Below the pieces are notes generated by a model. That model was given only the letters and a program-made list of their open reading frames with translations. It searched no databases and was not told where the DNA came from. Below are positions 34,059 to 42,496 of a stretch of 64,000 bases of DNA, in pieces; within the stretch, counting starts at the first letter, position 1, and every line of letters begins with the position of its first letter. The position numbers were made by a program, and so were the translations under genes. This DNA comes from Nocardia concava NBRC 100430 (GTDB lineage Bacteria; Actinomycetota; Actinomycetes; Mycobacteriales; Mycobacteriaceae): assembly GCF_000308815.1 (NCBI RefSeq), contig NZ_BAFX01000075.1:124001-188000 (forward strand). Reading direction: 5' to 3'.

Positions 34059-34653
34059 GGGGCGGAATGGCTTGGGACACCAGGAGATCCACGGCGCGCT
34101 GGACTCGGGTGGTGTCGCCGGTGATCCACCAGTCCTGGAGGAGGCCGCGCATGCCGGAGATGAGGAGGGTGGCGGAGGCTTCGGGGTGGGGGAGGGTGGG
34201 GTCGATTCGGGCGAGGGAGGCCGTCATTGCGGTAACCAGGACCTCGATGGCGTCCGTGGCATAGGACTTGAAGGGGCTGTTGGGAACGGTTGCGGCACCG
34301 AGGACCTGGAGTAGGACCGGAAGACTGCTTGCGGCTTCGCCTGCGGTGTTGAGGGCGAAGGAGGCGGAGAGGCGGTCTCGGAGGACTTCGGCGGAGTCGA
34401 TGTCGGAGAAGAGGGCGGGGATGTCGGGGCGTTGGGTTTCCAAGGCGGCGACCAGCATTGCCTCTTTCGTGCCGAAGTAGTGGATCAGCATTCGGGAGCT
34501 GGTGCCCAGGTAGTCCGCTAGCGGGCGGAGGGAGAGTTCGGCCAGGCCATATGTGGCTATGTAGGCGATGACGCCCTCGAGGAGTTGGGCGCGGCGGGCG
34601 TGGTCGAGTGGGCGGGGCACAAGTTGACTGTAGCGGGTGCTACAGGTATCCAT
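34027..34653 (-). CDS. TetR-family regulator divergent from a ketoacyl synthase
   Basis: 208 residues from the ATG at 34653; a GTG at codon 14 is a possible later start. The helix-turn-helix is at about 30-75 ([20 protein letters not shown], then HYFGTKEAM). The rest is the helical effector domain. Its ATG lies only 6 bp from the divergent synthase ATG, and two 18-bp like dyads (34628-34645, 34664-34681) flank and overlap the start codons. This implies close mutual control, probably repression relieved by an acyl-type ligand, though that is inference. Confidence 0.8.
   Translation of the reverse strand: MDTCSTRYSQLVPRPLDHARRAQLLEGVIAYIATYGLAELSLRPLADYLGTSSRMLIHYFGTKEAMLVAALETQRPDIPALFSDIDSAEVLRDRLSASFALNTAGEAASSLPVLLQVLGAATVPNSPFKSYATDAIEVLVTAMTASLARIDPTLPHPEASATLLISGMRGLLQDWWITGDTTRVQRAVDLLVSQAIPPLNGGVGRRRG
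34628..34645. promoter_or_regulatory. Candidate TetR operator, site 1
   Basis: CTGTAGC-GGGT-GCTACAG, perfect 7-bp arms with 4-nt spacer, inside the first codons of the TetR gene. Site 2 has the same 7-4-7 layout 36 bp away. Confidence 0.6.
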
Positions 34654-34659
34654 GTCGGC

Positions 34660-35904
34660 ATGACTGTAACAACTGGTACAGAAACTCGGCGGGGTGTCGT
34701 CGTGACCGCGATGGCGGCTACCACCTGCCTGGGCGCGGATCTCGAGTCGACCTGGTCGCGGCTGCTCGCGGGTGATAGCGGAATCGGCACGCTCACAGAT
34801 GATTTCGTCGCCGCGAATGATCTTCCTGTGCGGATCGGCGGGCGGCTGGTACAGCACCCAGGGGAGCAGTTGACCCGGATCGAACAGCGGCGGATGTCGT
34901 TCGTGCAGCAGTTGGCATTGGTGCTGGCGCGCCGCGTCTGGCAGGAGGCGGGGACGCCCGCGGTCGAGGCGGAACGGCTCGCGGTGGCCGTCGGCACCGG
35001 GCTGGGCGGTGGTGAGGCGCTGGTCAATGCCGTGGACCTGATGAAGACAGGCGGCTATCGGAAGGTTCCGCCGATGACGGTGCCGATGGTCATGCCCAAC
35101 GGGTCCGCCGCCACGGTCGGACTGGAGATCGGGGCGAAAGGCGGTGTGTACGCACCGGTTTCCGCGTGCGCGTCAGGCGCCGAGGCGATTGCGCACGGCT
35201 GGCGGCTCATCACGACCGGCGAGGCGGACGTGGTGGTCGCCGGTGGCGTCGAGGGCCACATCGATGCGGTGCCGATCGCAAGTTTCGCCATGATGCGCGC
35301 CATGAGCACCCGCAATGACGAACCCGAGCGCGCCTCACGGCCTTTCGACAAGGATCGGGACGGGTTCGTCTTCGGCGAGGCGGGCGCGCTGCTGGTCCTC
35401 GAATCCGAGGAACATGCGCGGGCGCGGGGTGCCAGCATTCTCGGCCGGGTCCTCGGCGCGGGCATCACCTCCGACGGCTACCACATCACTGGCACCGCTC
35501 CCGACGGCGACGGCGCGGCCCGCGCGATGCGCAAGGCCCTCGCGACCGCGGGATTGACCGGCCCGGATATCGACCACATCAACGCCCACGCCACCGGCAC
35601 GCAGGTCGGCGATGCCTCCGAGGCCAAGGCGATCATGGCGGTCACACCGAAAGCCTCGGTGTACGCGCCCAAGTCAGCCCTCGGCCATTCCATCGGCGCG
35701 GTCGGCGCACTGGAGGCCATGCTCACATTGCGGACGCTCAACGAGCAGATCGTCCCGCCCACTTTGAATTTCGAGACCCCGGACCCCGATACCGACCTCG
35801 ACGTCGTCGCCGACAAGCCGCGCTATCAGGATCTGCGCTACGCGCTGAGCAATTCGTTCGGCTTCGGCGGGCACAACGTCACCCTCGCACTCGGCCGAGC
35901 CTGA
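34660..35904 (+). CDS. Beta-ketoacyl-ACP synthase, KasA/KasB-like (FabF type)
   Basis: 414 residues from the ATG at 34660. It performs the decarboxylative condensation of malonyl-ACP with an acyl primer. The catalytic triad is complete: Cys170 (SACASGAEA), His310 (NAHATGT) and His343 (ALGHSIGA). The length and [20 protein letters not shown] opening fit the mycolate-pathway KasA/KasB group. It is isolated from other FAS-II genes here, with no acpM or accD neighbour, so it is an extra condensing enzyme regulated by the divergent TetR protein. The start is doubtful because an operator-like dyad begins at codon 2. Confidence 0.88.
   Translation: MTVTTGTETRRGVVVTAMAATTCLGADLESTWSRLLAGDSGIGTLTDDFVAANDLPVRIGGRLVQHPGEQLTRIEQRRMSFVQQLALVLARRVWQEAGTPAVEAERLAVAVGTGLGGGEALVNAVDLMKTGGYRKVPPMTVPMVMPNGSAATVGLEIGAKGGVYAPVSACASGAEAIAHGWRLITTGEADVVVAGGVEGHIDAVPIASFAMMRAMSTRNDEPERASRPFDKDRDGFVFGEAGALLVLESEEHARARGASILGRVLGAGITSDGYHITGTAPDGDGAARAMRKALATAGLTGPDIDHINAHATGTQVGDASEAKAIMAVTPKASVYAPKSALGHSIGAVGALEAMLTLRTLNEQIVPPTLNFETPDPDTDLDVVADKPRYQDLRYALSNSFGFGGHNVTLALGRA
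34664..34681. promoter_or_regulatory. Candidate TetR operator, site 2
   Basis: CTGTAAC-AACT-GGTACAG matches site 1 (34628-34645) in layout with one imperfect pair. It lies within the first codons of the ketoacyl synthase gene. Confidence 0.55.
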
Positions 35905-35929
35905 GCGAAACCAGTTGCGCCCGAGCCGA

Positions 35930-36346
35930 TCAGGGCAGTTTGTCGGTCTGAACCCGCGGGTCCAGCTTGCGCAGGGTGTCCGGCCGGTCGGTGAGGCAGG
36001 GCCAATCCCGGCTCACCGCTTCCAGAGTGGCGTGCCCGGCGGGAATCAGGGCATCCGCGTCCGGCCGATCGGCCAATGTGTCGCCGAGGTGATCGCTGGC
36101 GGGGCGGTCCAGAGGCTGGATGACCGTATTCGGCAGATCCAGCAGCACCGAGAGGATGTCCAGGCGGCCCGGCGGAATCAGTGCGCGGGCCGCGGCCAAG
36201 GCGGTGGCAGGGACGATGATCGTGTGGCCGGCATCCGCGGTGGCCCACACGACCGATTGCACATAGGCGACGCGATGGGCCCAGGCGGTCAACGCCGCAG
36301 TATCGAAGACAACGCCCCCGAGCGTCGGGGCAGCGGCGGGGGTCAT
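35930..36346 (-). CDS. PIN-domain protein (VapC-like toxin candidate)
   Basis: 138 residues from the ATG at 36346, which overlaps the stop of the upstream antitoxin gene (ATGA). It fits the PIN fold: FDTAALTAWA with the first Asp, then ADADALIPA-type helix (RPDADALIPAGHATLEAV) and CLTDRPD with the last Asp. The second acidic residue of the usual Asp-Glu-Asp-Asp set is not evident: the position in IIVPATALAAARAL carries Ala. VapC toxins are Mg-dependent RNases that cut tRNA or rRNA; this one may be altered or inactive. Confidence 0.7.
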   Translation of the reverse strand: MTPAAAPTLGGVVFDTAALTAWAHRVAYVQSVVWATADAGHTIIVPATALAAARALIPPGRLDILSVLLDLPNTVIQPLDRPASDHLGDTLADRPDADALIPAGHATLEAVSRDWPCLTDRPDTLRKLDPRVQTDKLP

Positions 36347-36624
36347 GCCGCGCCGCGGTCGCCGGAGGCCTCCTCCTCATCCGATAAGGGGGGCAAGCCT
36401 TGAACGGCGCGGGCGCGGTTGATCAGGTCCAGCGGCGGGCGGCCGCCGAGCGCGTTCTCGAGTCTCGCCAGGGATTCGGCGCGGTCGACGCGGGCCTTCA
36501 CGGATTCGGCGACGAAACTCGAGATCGAGGCAATGCGGCCGGAGTTGCGCCAGTCGTCGAGGGTGGCGGCTATGTCCTCCGGCATCGTCACGGTGATCTT
36601 CCGGGTGCGACGCTGTCGAGCCAT
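36343..36624 (-). CDS. Ribbon-helix-helix antitoxin (VapB/CopG-like)
   Basis: 93 residues from the ATG at 36624. The N-terminal ribbon-helix-helix is RKITVTMPEDIAATLDDWRN followed by a helix (ISSFVAESVKARVDRA). The C-terminal half is a flexible, partly acidic tail (RARAVQGLPPLSDEEEASGD), the part that in VapB proteins wraps the toxin. The gene overlaps the PIN gene by 4 nt, the normal layout for antitoxin followed by toxin. Autoregulation is expected, but I did not find a clear dyad in the 213-nt upstream gap. Confidence 0.8.
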   Translation of the reverse strand: MARQRRTRKITVTMPEDIAATLDDWRNSGRIASISSFVAESVKARVDRAESLARLENALGGRPPLDLINRARAVQGLPPLSDEEEASGDRGAA

Positions 36625-36837
36625 ACCGCGAGAGTAATCCGGTATGTGCGCCGGACGCGAGCTGACAACGCCGAGCGCCGCATTACCGTCCTCGCGCGCA
36701 TTCCGGGCGGAAACCGCGCATTCGGATTGCATTGATCCGAAACCTGCCGGTCAGGCGTCGATCCGGGTTCGATACGGTGGAGTGTGCCCGCGGCCGTGGG
36801 CGCTGCCGCAATCACACAGTCAAGAGGACATAACTAG

Positions 36838-38499
36838 ATGGATCAGAGTTCGATCGCGTGGGCCGACGGTGTGCTCGTCACCATCGACCAGCGGGCGCTG
36901 CCGCACGAGGTGCGGGAGCTTCGGATCACGACGGTCGACGAGGTCATCGATGCCATCAAAACCCTGGCCGTGCGGGGCGCACCCGCGATCGGCGTGTGCG
37001 GCGCGTTCGGTGTGGTGATCGCGGCGCTGGCCGCCTCGGCCGATGGCGTGGTCGATGCCGCGCGGGTCGAAGCCGAGGCCGCGCGCATCGCCGATGCCCG
37101 GCCGACCGCGGTGAATCTCGCGTGGGGTGTGCAGCGCACGCTCGCCAAGCTGTCCGAGGGCGTGCAGGCCATGCTCGACGAGGCGCTGGAAATGCTGGCC
37201 GAGGACGGGCGTGTGAATCTGGCCGCCGCCACCGAGGCCGCGGATCTGATTCAGAAGCTGTGCGGCGATCGACCGCTGCGGCTGCTCACGCACTGCAATA
37301 CCGGTCGGCTCGCGACCACCGCGTGGGGGACCGCCATCGGCGCGCTGCGAGTGCTGCACCAGCGCGACGCGCTCGCCGAGGTGATCGTGGACGAGACCCG
37401 CCCGCTGCTGCAGGGCGCACGGCTGACCGCGTGGGAGATGGCCGAAGCCGGTATCCCGCATCGGCTCACCATCGATTCCGCCGCCGCGTGGGCCATGGCT
37501 ACCGAGCAGGTTGACGCCGTGGTCGTCGGCGCGGATCGGATCACCGCCGACGGAGCCGTGGCCAACAAGATCGGCACCTACATGCTGGCGATCGCGGCCA
37601 AGCATCACGGGATTCCGTTCATCGTGGTCGCGCCGGAATCGACGCGCGATATCTCGACCGCGCGCGGCTCCGACATCGTGGTGGAGCAGCGCGCGGCCGC
37701 CGAGGTGACCGGATTCGGCGGCGTCGCAACGGCTCCCGAAGGGACCAAGACGTTCAACCCGGCCTTCGATGTCACCCCGGCCGAGCTGGTCACCGCGGTG
37801 GTGACCGAGTTCGGCGTGCTCGCCGACCCGAGTGCCGCCCGGACTTCCGCCGCCTCGACTGACACGGCGCGCACGATTGCAGCGGGCGCCGAAATCGCGA
37901 ATATCGCCCGCGGCCTGTACGCCAGCGGCTGGATGCCGGGCACGGCGGGCAATATCTCTGTCCGCCAGGGCGATACGGCCGTCATCACCGCCAGCGGCCT
38001 GTCGAAGGGCGAGCTCACCGCCACCGACATGGTGACCGTCGCGGTCGTCGACTCCAAGCCGGTCGACGCCTCCGGCCGCAAGCCATCCGCCGAGACCACC
38101 ATCCACACCGCCGTCTACCGCACCCGCGGCGCCGACGCGGTCGTCCACGTGCATCCGCCGCACGCCACCGCCGTGTCGATCAAGACCGCCGGATCCGGCG
38201 TCACCACAACCCGTTTCGCGGGCTACGAGCTGATCAAGGGCCTGGGTTCGGCCCGCCCGGATGTCATCGACATCCCGGTCTTCCCGAATCACGCCGATGT
38301 CCCGCAGATCGGCGTGGACATCGAGAAGTATCTGACCGAGCATCCGGATGCCCCGCCCGTGCTGTTCATCGCCGGGCACGGCATCACCGCCTGGGGCGCG
38401 ACCCTCGCGCAGGCACGCGATCGAGCCGAGTGCCTTGAGGCCATGTGCGAGCTGACCAATTTGACCGGTCACCGTGAGATCCCGGTGGGCCAGAATTAG
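36838..38499 (+). CDS. mtnAB: Fused methylthioribose-1-phosphate isomerase and methylthioribulose-1-phosphate dehydratase
   Basis: 553 residues from the ATG at 36838. Residues 1-335 are the MtnA isomerase: RGAPAIGVCG (46-55), catalytic Cys153 (THCNTGRL) and Asp233 (GADRITADGAVANKIGTY). Residues 345-553 are the MtnB dehydratase, class II aldolase fold: PGTAGNISVRQGD, TASGLSKGEL and the zinc ligands HVHPPHA, then GHGITAWGATLAQA. The two reactions are consecutive in methionine salvage, so the fusion would pass methylthioribulose phosphate between domains. First gene of the mtn operon; mtnD follows after 22 nt. Confidence 0.95.
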   Translation: MDQSSIAWADGVLVTIDQRALPHEVRELRITTVDEVIDAIKTLAVRGAPAIGVCGAFGVVIAALAASADGVVDAARVEAEAARIADARPTAVNLAWGVQRTLAKLSEGVQAMLDEALEMLAEDGRVNLAAATEAADLIQKLCGDRPLRLLTHCNTGRLATTAWGTAIGALRVLHQRDALAEVIVDETRPLLQGARLTAWEMAEAGIPHRLTIDSAAAWAMATEQVDAVVVGADRITADGAVANKIGTYMLAIAAKHHGIPFIVVAPESTRDISTARGSDIVVEQRAAAEVTGFGGVATAPEGTKTFNPAFDVTPAELVTAVVTEFGVLADPSAARTSAASTDTARTIAAGAEIANIARGLYASGWMPGTAGNISVRQGDTAVITASGLSKGELTATDMVTVAVVDSKPVDASGRKPSAETTIHTAVYRTRGADAVVHVHPPHATAVSIKTAGSGVTTTRFAGYELIKGLGSARPDVIDIPVFPNHADVPQIGVDIEKYLTEHPDAPPVLFIAGHGITAWGATLAQARDRAECLEAMCELTNLTGHREIPVGQN

Positions 38500-38521
38500 T
38501 TCCGGAGAAAGGAACCCTGCT

Positions 38522-39100
38522 ATGACTTTGCTGCAGATCATGTCCGATAAGGACTCGAGTGACGTCATCCTGCGCACCTCCGACGACGCGGTGATCGCCG
38601 CCGAGCTCGGCAAGCGCGGCATCACCTTCGAGCGCTGGCCGCTGCTGGAGGGCTTCAGCGCCGCTACCACCACCGAGGAACTGCTGGCCGAATACCAGTC
38701 GCGCATCGACGAATTGAACGCCGACGGCCGCTACAAGTTCATCGACGTGGCCCGCATCCACCCCGACGACGCCGACCCGGAATGGCCCGCCAAGGCCGTC
38801 GCCGCGCGCACCAAATTCCTCGACGAGCACCGCCACGCCGAGGACGAGGTCCGCTTCTTCGCCGCCGGTGCGGGTTGCTTCTACCTGCACCTGGGCGATG
38901 AGGTCCTCGCGACCGTCTGCACCGCGGGCGATCTCGTGTCCGTCCCCGCGGGCACCCTGCACTGGTTCGACATGGGCACCCGCCCCGAGTTCGTGGCCGT
39001 GCGCTTCTTCGAGGAAGAGGACGGCTGGATCGGCGATTTCACCGGTGACAAGATCTCCGGCGGCTTCCCGACCCTCGACGAACTGCTGGCCCCGGCATGA
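38522..39100 (+). CDS. mtnD: Acireductone dioxygenase
   Basis: 192 residues from the ATG at 38522 (GGAGAAAGGAACCCTGCT before it). It oxidises the acireductone intermediate with O2; with Fe it gives the keto-acid precursor of methionine and formate, with Ni it gives CO and other products. The cupin metal site is complete: His103, His105, Glu109 (HRHAEDE) and His147 (GTLHWFD). Preceded by mtnAB and overlapping mtnC by 4 nt. Confidence 0.95.
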   Translation: MTLLQIMSDKDSSDVILRTSDDAVIAAELGKRGITFERWPLLEGFSAATTTEELLAEYQSRIDELNADGRYKFIDVARIHPDDADPEWPAKAVAARTKFLDEHRHAEDEVRFFAAGAGCFYLHLGDEVLATVCTAGDLVSVPAGTLHWFDMGTRPEFVAVRFFEEEDGWIGDFTGDKISGGFPTLDELLAPA

Positions 39101-39780
39101 TCAAGGTGGTCGTGCTCGATATCGAGGGCACCACCAGCCCGACCAGTTCGGTGCGGGAGGAGCTCTACGGCTACACCCGCGACCGGCTCCCGAGCTGGCT
39201 GGCCGAAAACGAGGGCGGCGCGGCCGATCCCATTCTGGAGGCCACCCGCGCCCAGGCCCAGCGCCCGGACGCGAATGCCGCCGAGGTCGCGCAGATCCTC
39301 ATCAACTGGCTGAACACCGATGTGAAGTCCGAGCCGCTGAAGGCCGCCCAGGGCATCATCTGCGCCGAGGGCTTCCGCAATGGCTCGCTGCACGGCGAGT
39401 TCTTCCCCGACGTGCCCCCGGTGCTGCGCGCCTGGCGCGACGCCGGACTCGAGCTCTACATCTACTCCTCGGGTTCGGTGCGCAACCAGAAGGATTGGTT
39501 CGCCTTCGCCCGCGGCGGCGACCTCTCCCCGCTCATCAGCGGCCACTTCGACCTGTCCACGGCGGGCCCGAAGCGCGAAGCCTCCTCCTACGAGAAGATC
39601 GCCGGCGCCATCGGCGTTCCGACGGAACAGATTCTCTTCCTCTCGGATCATCCGGACGAAGTCGACGCCGCCGTGGCGGCGGGCTGGCAGGCCATCGGCG
39701 TGACCCGCCCGGGTGAGCCCAACAGCCCCCGCGGCGACCACCGCTGGATCAGCGACTTCGCCGACGTCGAGCTCAACTGA
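39097..39780 (+). CDS. mtnC: Enolase-phosphatase
   Basis: 227 residues from the ATG at 39097, which overlaps the mtnD stop (ATGA). It enolises and dephosphorylates 2,3-diketo-5-methylthiopentyl-1-phosphate to the acireductone used by MtnD. HAD-family features: DIEGTTSP with Asp8 and Glu10 (motif I), YSSGS (motif II), KREASSYEKI (motif III) and FLSDHPDEVDAA (motif IV). The bifunctional form explains why no separate mtnW/mtnX genes occur. The operon ends at a strong hairpin, 39801-39839. Confidence 0.94.
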   Translation: MIKVVVLDIEGTTSPTSSVREELYGYTRDRLPSWLAENEGGAADPILEATRAQAQRPDANAAEVAQILINWLNTDVKSEPLKAAQGIICAEGFRNGSLHGEFFPDVPPVLRAWRDAGLELYIYSSGSVRNQKDWFAFARGGDLSPLISGHFDLSTAGPKREASSYEKIAGAIGVPTEQILFLSDHPDEVDAAVAAGWQAIGVTRPGEPNSPRGDHRWISDFADVELN

Positions 39781-39800
39781 CCGTTCCCGCAAGCATTTCC

Positions 39801-39839
39801 GCAGCGCCCCGCCGAATCCTGGATTCGGCGGGGCGCTGC
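39801..39839 (+). terminator. Strong terminator of the mtn operon
   Basis: 18-bp perfect arms (GCAGCGCCCCGCCGAATC and its complement) around the loop CTG, followed by GCTTTCCC. It lies 20 nt after the mtnC stop codon. Confidence 0.9.
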
Positions 39840-39860
39840 GCTTTCCCACGCCCGGAGTTA

Positions 39861-39876
39861 TAGTCGAATTCGACTA
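39861..39876. promoter_or_regulatory. Candidate PadR operator
   Basis: TAGTCGAATTCGACTA is a perfect 16-bp palindrome 25 bp upstream of the padR start. Autoregulation by the PadR protein is inferred. Confidence 0.65.
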
Positions 39877-39900
39877 GACGATTTCGACCAATGGGGTGGT

Positions 39901-40473
39901 ATGGCGCCACGGTTGTTGCGGACTCCGGTGACTCTGGCCGTGCTCGGACTGCTGGCGGAGAAACCGCGCCACGGCTATGAGATGCGAGCCGTCATGCGCG
40001 AGCGCGGTCATGACGCGGTGCTCAAACTCAAGAACGCCTCGATGTACGACGCGCTGCCACGCCTGGCCGCGGCGGGACTCATCGAGGCGGGAGCCGCTGC
40101 GCGCGAAGGGAACCGGCCCGAGCGCACCGTCTATCGGATCACCGCCGCGGGCCTGCACACCCTGGCCGAGTGGCTGCGCGAACTCCTGAGCGACCCGGTA
40201 CACGATCACGCCGCCTTCACCACCGCCCTGCTGTTCATGTTCGCGCTGCCCGAGGCGGAGGTCATCGACCTGGTGACGCGGCGCGCCCAGCGGATCGACG
40301 CGCAGATCGACGCCGTCGACGCGGCGGTGGCCGCCGCCGGGGACGTCCCGCCGATCTTCCTCACCGACCAGACCTACGGGCAGACGCTGCGGCGCGCCGA
40401 GCGCGATTGGCTGGTCAATTTCGCGGACGACCTGCGAACGGGTCGTTTGGTTTGGCCGAAAGGAATTGAGTGA
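39901..40473 (+). CDS. PadR-family transcriptional regulator
   Basis: 190 residues. The PadR winged helix is at 8-85 (TLAVLGLLAEKPRHGYEMRA, then a YDALPRLAAAGLIEA stretch and RTVYRITAAGLHTL). The C-terminal domain (about 90-190) is helical and likely provides dimerisation. It shares a transcript with the GH5-like gene, whose ATG is 1 nt after its stop. PadR proteins usually repress a linked transporter or detoxification gene. Confidence 0.85.
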   Translation: MAPRLLRTPVTLAVLGLLAEKPRHGYEMRAVMRERGHDAVLKLKNASMYDALPRLAAAGLIEAGAAAREGNRPERTVYRITAAGLHTLAEWLRELLSDPVHDHAAFTTALLFMFALPEAEVIDLVTRRAQRIDAQIDAVDAAVAAAGDVPPIFLTDQTYGQTLRRAERDWLVNFADDLRTGRLVWPKGIE

Positions 40474-40474
40474 C

Positions 40475-41437
40475 ATGGCTATCGAAGACACCAACCGGCT
40501 GCTGGCGCGGACCATCAACCTCGGGCTCGATCTGGGGGCGGATATCGAGCAGGGATGGACGCTACCGGTGGGGGAGCAGGAACTCGATCTGTGCCGGGAC
40601 GCCGGATTCACGGCGGTGCGACTCGGGGTGTGCTGGGCCGCGCACACCGGAACCGATTTCCGGATCGAGGGCTCGGTGCTCGATCGCGTCACGACCCTGG
40701 CGGAGCAGGCCACCGACCGCGGGCTCGCGTTAGTGCTCACCAACTTTCTGGATCCGGAGCTGATGGCGGATCCGCCCAAGCATCTGGATCGGCTGCTATC
40801 GATCACGGATCAAGTCGCGACCCGGTTCGCCGATCACCCCGAGTCAATCCTGCTCGAGCCCTTGGCCGAACCGCGTGATGCGCTCGACGCAGTCTGGAAC
40901 GACTACATCGCGCGCATCTTGGCGGCGCAGCGCGCGGTCGACCCGAACCGAGCGGTCGTCCTGGGCCCTGGGGCGTACAACAACGCCCGCACCCTGCCCC
41001 AGCTCGAATTGCCGGCCGCCGACCGCAATCTCATCGTCACCGTGCACCAGTACTGGCCCATCACCTTCACCATGCAGGGCGAAGAATGGCTCGGCACCAC
41101 ACCGTTCGGCGACCCGAAGTCCTGGCTCGGCAACACCTGGGACGGCACAGCAGCGCAGCGGGCCGAGCTGACCGCGGGATTCGACGGGATCGCCGCCTGG
41201 GCCGCCGCGGCGGACCGTCCGATCTTCCTGGGCGAATTCGGAACCTCGGTGCACGCCGACAACGCATCCCGGGCCCGCTGGACCGCGTTCAATCGCCTGC
41301 TCGCCGAGGAACGCGGATTCTCCTGGGGCGCATGGTCGTTCGGCCCGAGCTTCGCCCTGTACGACATGGCCTCCGGAGGTTGGAACAAGGCACTGCTCGA
41401 AGCGCTGACCGGTGATGCGCGGGCGGTCCTGGCCTGA
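40475..41437 (+). CDS. GH5 (cellulase-like) family protein with altered acid/base motif
   Basis: 320 residues from the ATG at 40475. The (beta/alpha)8 clan-A signatures are present: GFTAVRLGVCW on strand 2, ILLEPLAEPRD on strand 4, HQYWP near 191, and FLGEFGTS with probable nucleophile Glu254 on strand 7. The acid/base motif should read NEP; here it is Ala131-Glu132-Pro133, so the Asn is lost while the Glu stays. No signal peptide is seen, unusual for a cellulase. Glycoside hydrolysis is plausible but uncertain. Confidence 0.75.
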   Translation: MAIEDTNRLLARTINLGLDLGADIEQGWTLPVGEQELDLCRDAGFTAVRLGVCWAAHTGTDFRIEGSVLDRVTTLAEQATDRGLALVLTNFLDPELMADPPKHLDRLLSITDQVATRFADHPESILLEPLAEPRDALDAVWNDYIARILAAQRAVDPNRAVVLGPGAYNNARTLPQLELPAADRNLIVTVHQYWPITFTMQGEEWLGTTPFGDPKSWLGNTWDGTAAQRAELTAGFDGIAAWAAAADRPIFLGEFGTSVHADNASRARWTAFNRLLAEERGFSWGAWSFGPSFALYDMASGGWNKALLEALTGDARAVLA

Positions 41438-41471
41438 GCGTTTGTCGGTCTCAGCGGTTACTGTCGCGGAT

Positions 41472-41828
41472 GTGACCGATCGAGAGACCTTCGCACCGCT
41501 GGTGTTCTTCGAGTACGACCACAAGCCGGGCCATTACTGCCTGATGCTCTCCGACAACAACATGCTCAGCACCGAACCGGTCTTCGCCGAATTCGGTTAC
41601 GACGGGGGCGGTTACGGCTGGGCCGGGGTGGCCCGCTCGGCGGTGGCGACGCAGGAGGCCGGGCTGGCCGAACGAATCAACTTCGACCCCGAGGCCGGAA
41701 TGTTCGTCGCCTACGGCGAGGACGCCGAGGCCCTCCGCCGACTCGGCACCTTGCTGCAGACAGCTCTCCAGGATCCGTCCGCCCTGCGCAAACTGATCGC
41801 AGCCGGCGACCCCGAATGGTTCGACTGA
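41472..41828 (+). CDS. Imm51-like immunity protein
   Basis: 118 residues from a GTG at 41472. The layout fits the Imm51 immunity family: LVFFEYDHKPGHYCLMLSDN, then VFAEFGYDGGGYGWAGVARS and the diagnostic FDPEAGMFVAYGEDAEALRR. Immunity proteins of this type neutralise polymorphic toxins of contact-dependent or type VI/VII systems, but no toxin gene is adjacent, so it is an orphan or has been recruited elsewhere. It starts 34 nt after the GH5-like gene and ends at a terminator shared with the conservon on the opposite strand. Confidence 0.65.
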   Translation: MTDRETFAPLVFFEYDHKPGHYCLMLSDNNMLSTEPVFAEFGYDGGGYGWAGVARSAVATQEAGLAERINFDPEAGMFVAYGEDAEALRRLGTLLQTALQDPSALRKLIAAGDPEWFD

Positions 41829-41843
41829 CCGAGTCCACGAAAC

Positions 41844-41886
41844 CGAGAATCGCGTCCACCCGGAGTTCGGGTGGACGCGATTCTCG
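41844..41886. terminator. Bidirectional terminator between the Imm51-like gene and the conservon
   Basis: 19-bp perfect arms (41844-41862 and 41868-41886) with the 5-nt loop GAGTT. It lies between two convergent genes (stops at 41828 and 41903) and can end both transcripts. Confidence 0.85.
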
Positions 41887-41902
41887 TTGCTGCGGAAGCG
41901 GA

Positions 41903-42496
41903 TCAGACCCGCGCGCCGGTGGAGGCCGCGCGGTCGATCAGGTACTCGACCAGGGTCATGAGCACGTTCTTGCAGGAGCCGCGGTCGCGGGCATCGCAGA
42001 GCAGGACCGGGATGCGCTCGTCGAGGTCGAGGGCCTCGCGGACCTCGGCGGGCGTGTAGAGCGGCGCACCCTCGAAGCAGTTGACCGCCACCGTGAAGGC
42101 GACGCCGCGGCGTTCGAAGAAATCGATTGCGGCGAAGGAGCCTTCGAGGCGGCGGGTGTCCGCCAGCACGACCGCGCCCAGCGCGCCGCGCGCAAGTTCG
42201 TCCCAGAGGAACCAGAACCGGTCCTGCCCGGGGGTGCCGAACAGGTAGAGCACCAGGTTCTGGTCGATGGTGATGCGGCCGAAGTCGAGAGCCACCGTGG
42301 TGGTGGTCTTGCCCTCCACGCCGCGCAGATCGTCCACGCCCGCGGACAACTCGGTAATGAGTTCCTCGGTGCGCAGCGGGGTGATCTCGCTGATCGCCCC
42401 CACCATCGTGGTCTTGCCCACGCCGAAGCCGCCCGCGATGAGAATTTTCACCGAGGCGGCCATGGGCTGGGCGGTATCAGAGTTTTCGAATGCCAT
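41903..42496 (-). CDS. Conservon GTPase (CvnD)
   Basis: 197 residues from the ATG at 42496, which overlaps the DUF742 gene by 20 nt as is normal in these operons. It is a small Ras-like/MglA-type GTPase: P-loop GGFGVGKTT, switch region with TTTTVALDFG, and FGTPGQDRFWFLWDELARGA (G3). The GTP-bound form probably changes partners within the CVN complex. Single copy: it is the only GTPase following two kinase/roadblock pairs. Confidence 0.9.
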   Translation of the reverse strand: MAFENSDTAQPMAASVKILIAGGFGVGKTTMVGAISEITPLRTEELITELSAGVDDLRGVEGKTTTTVALDFGRITIDQNLVLYLFGTPGQDRFWFLWDELARGALGAVVLADTRRLEGSFAAIDFFERRGVAFTVAVNCFEGAPLYTPAEVREALDLDERIPVLLCDARDRGSCKNVLMTLVEYLIDRAASTGARV

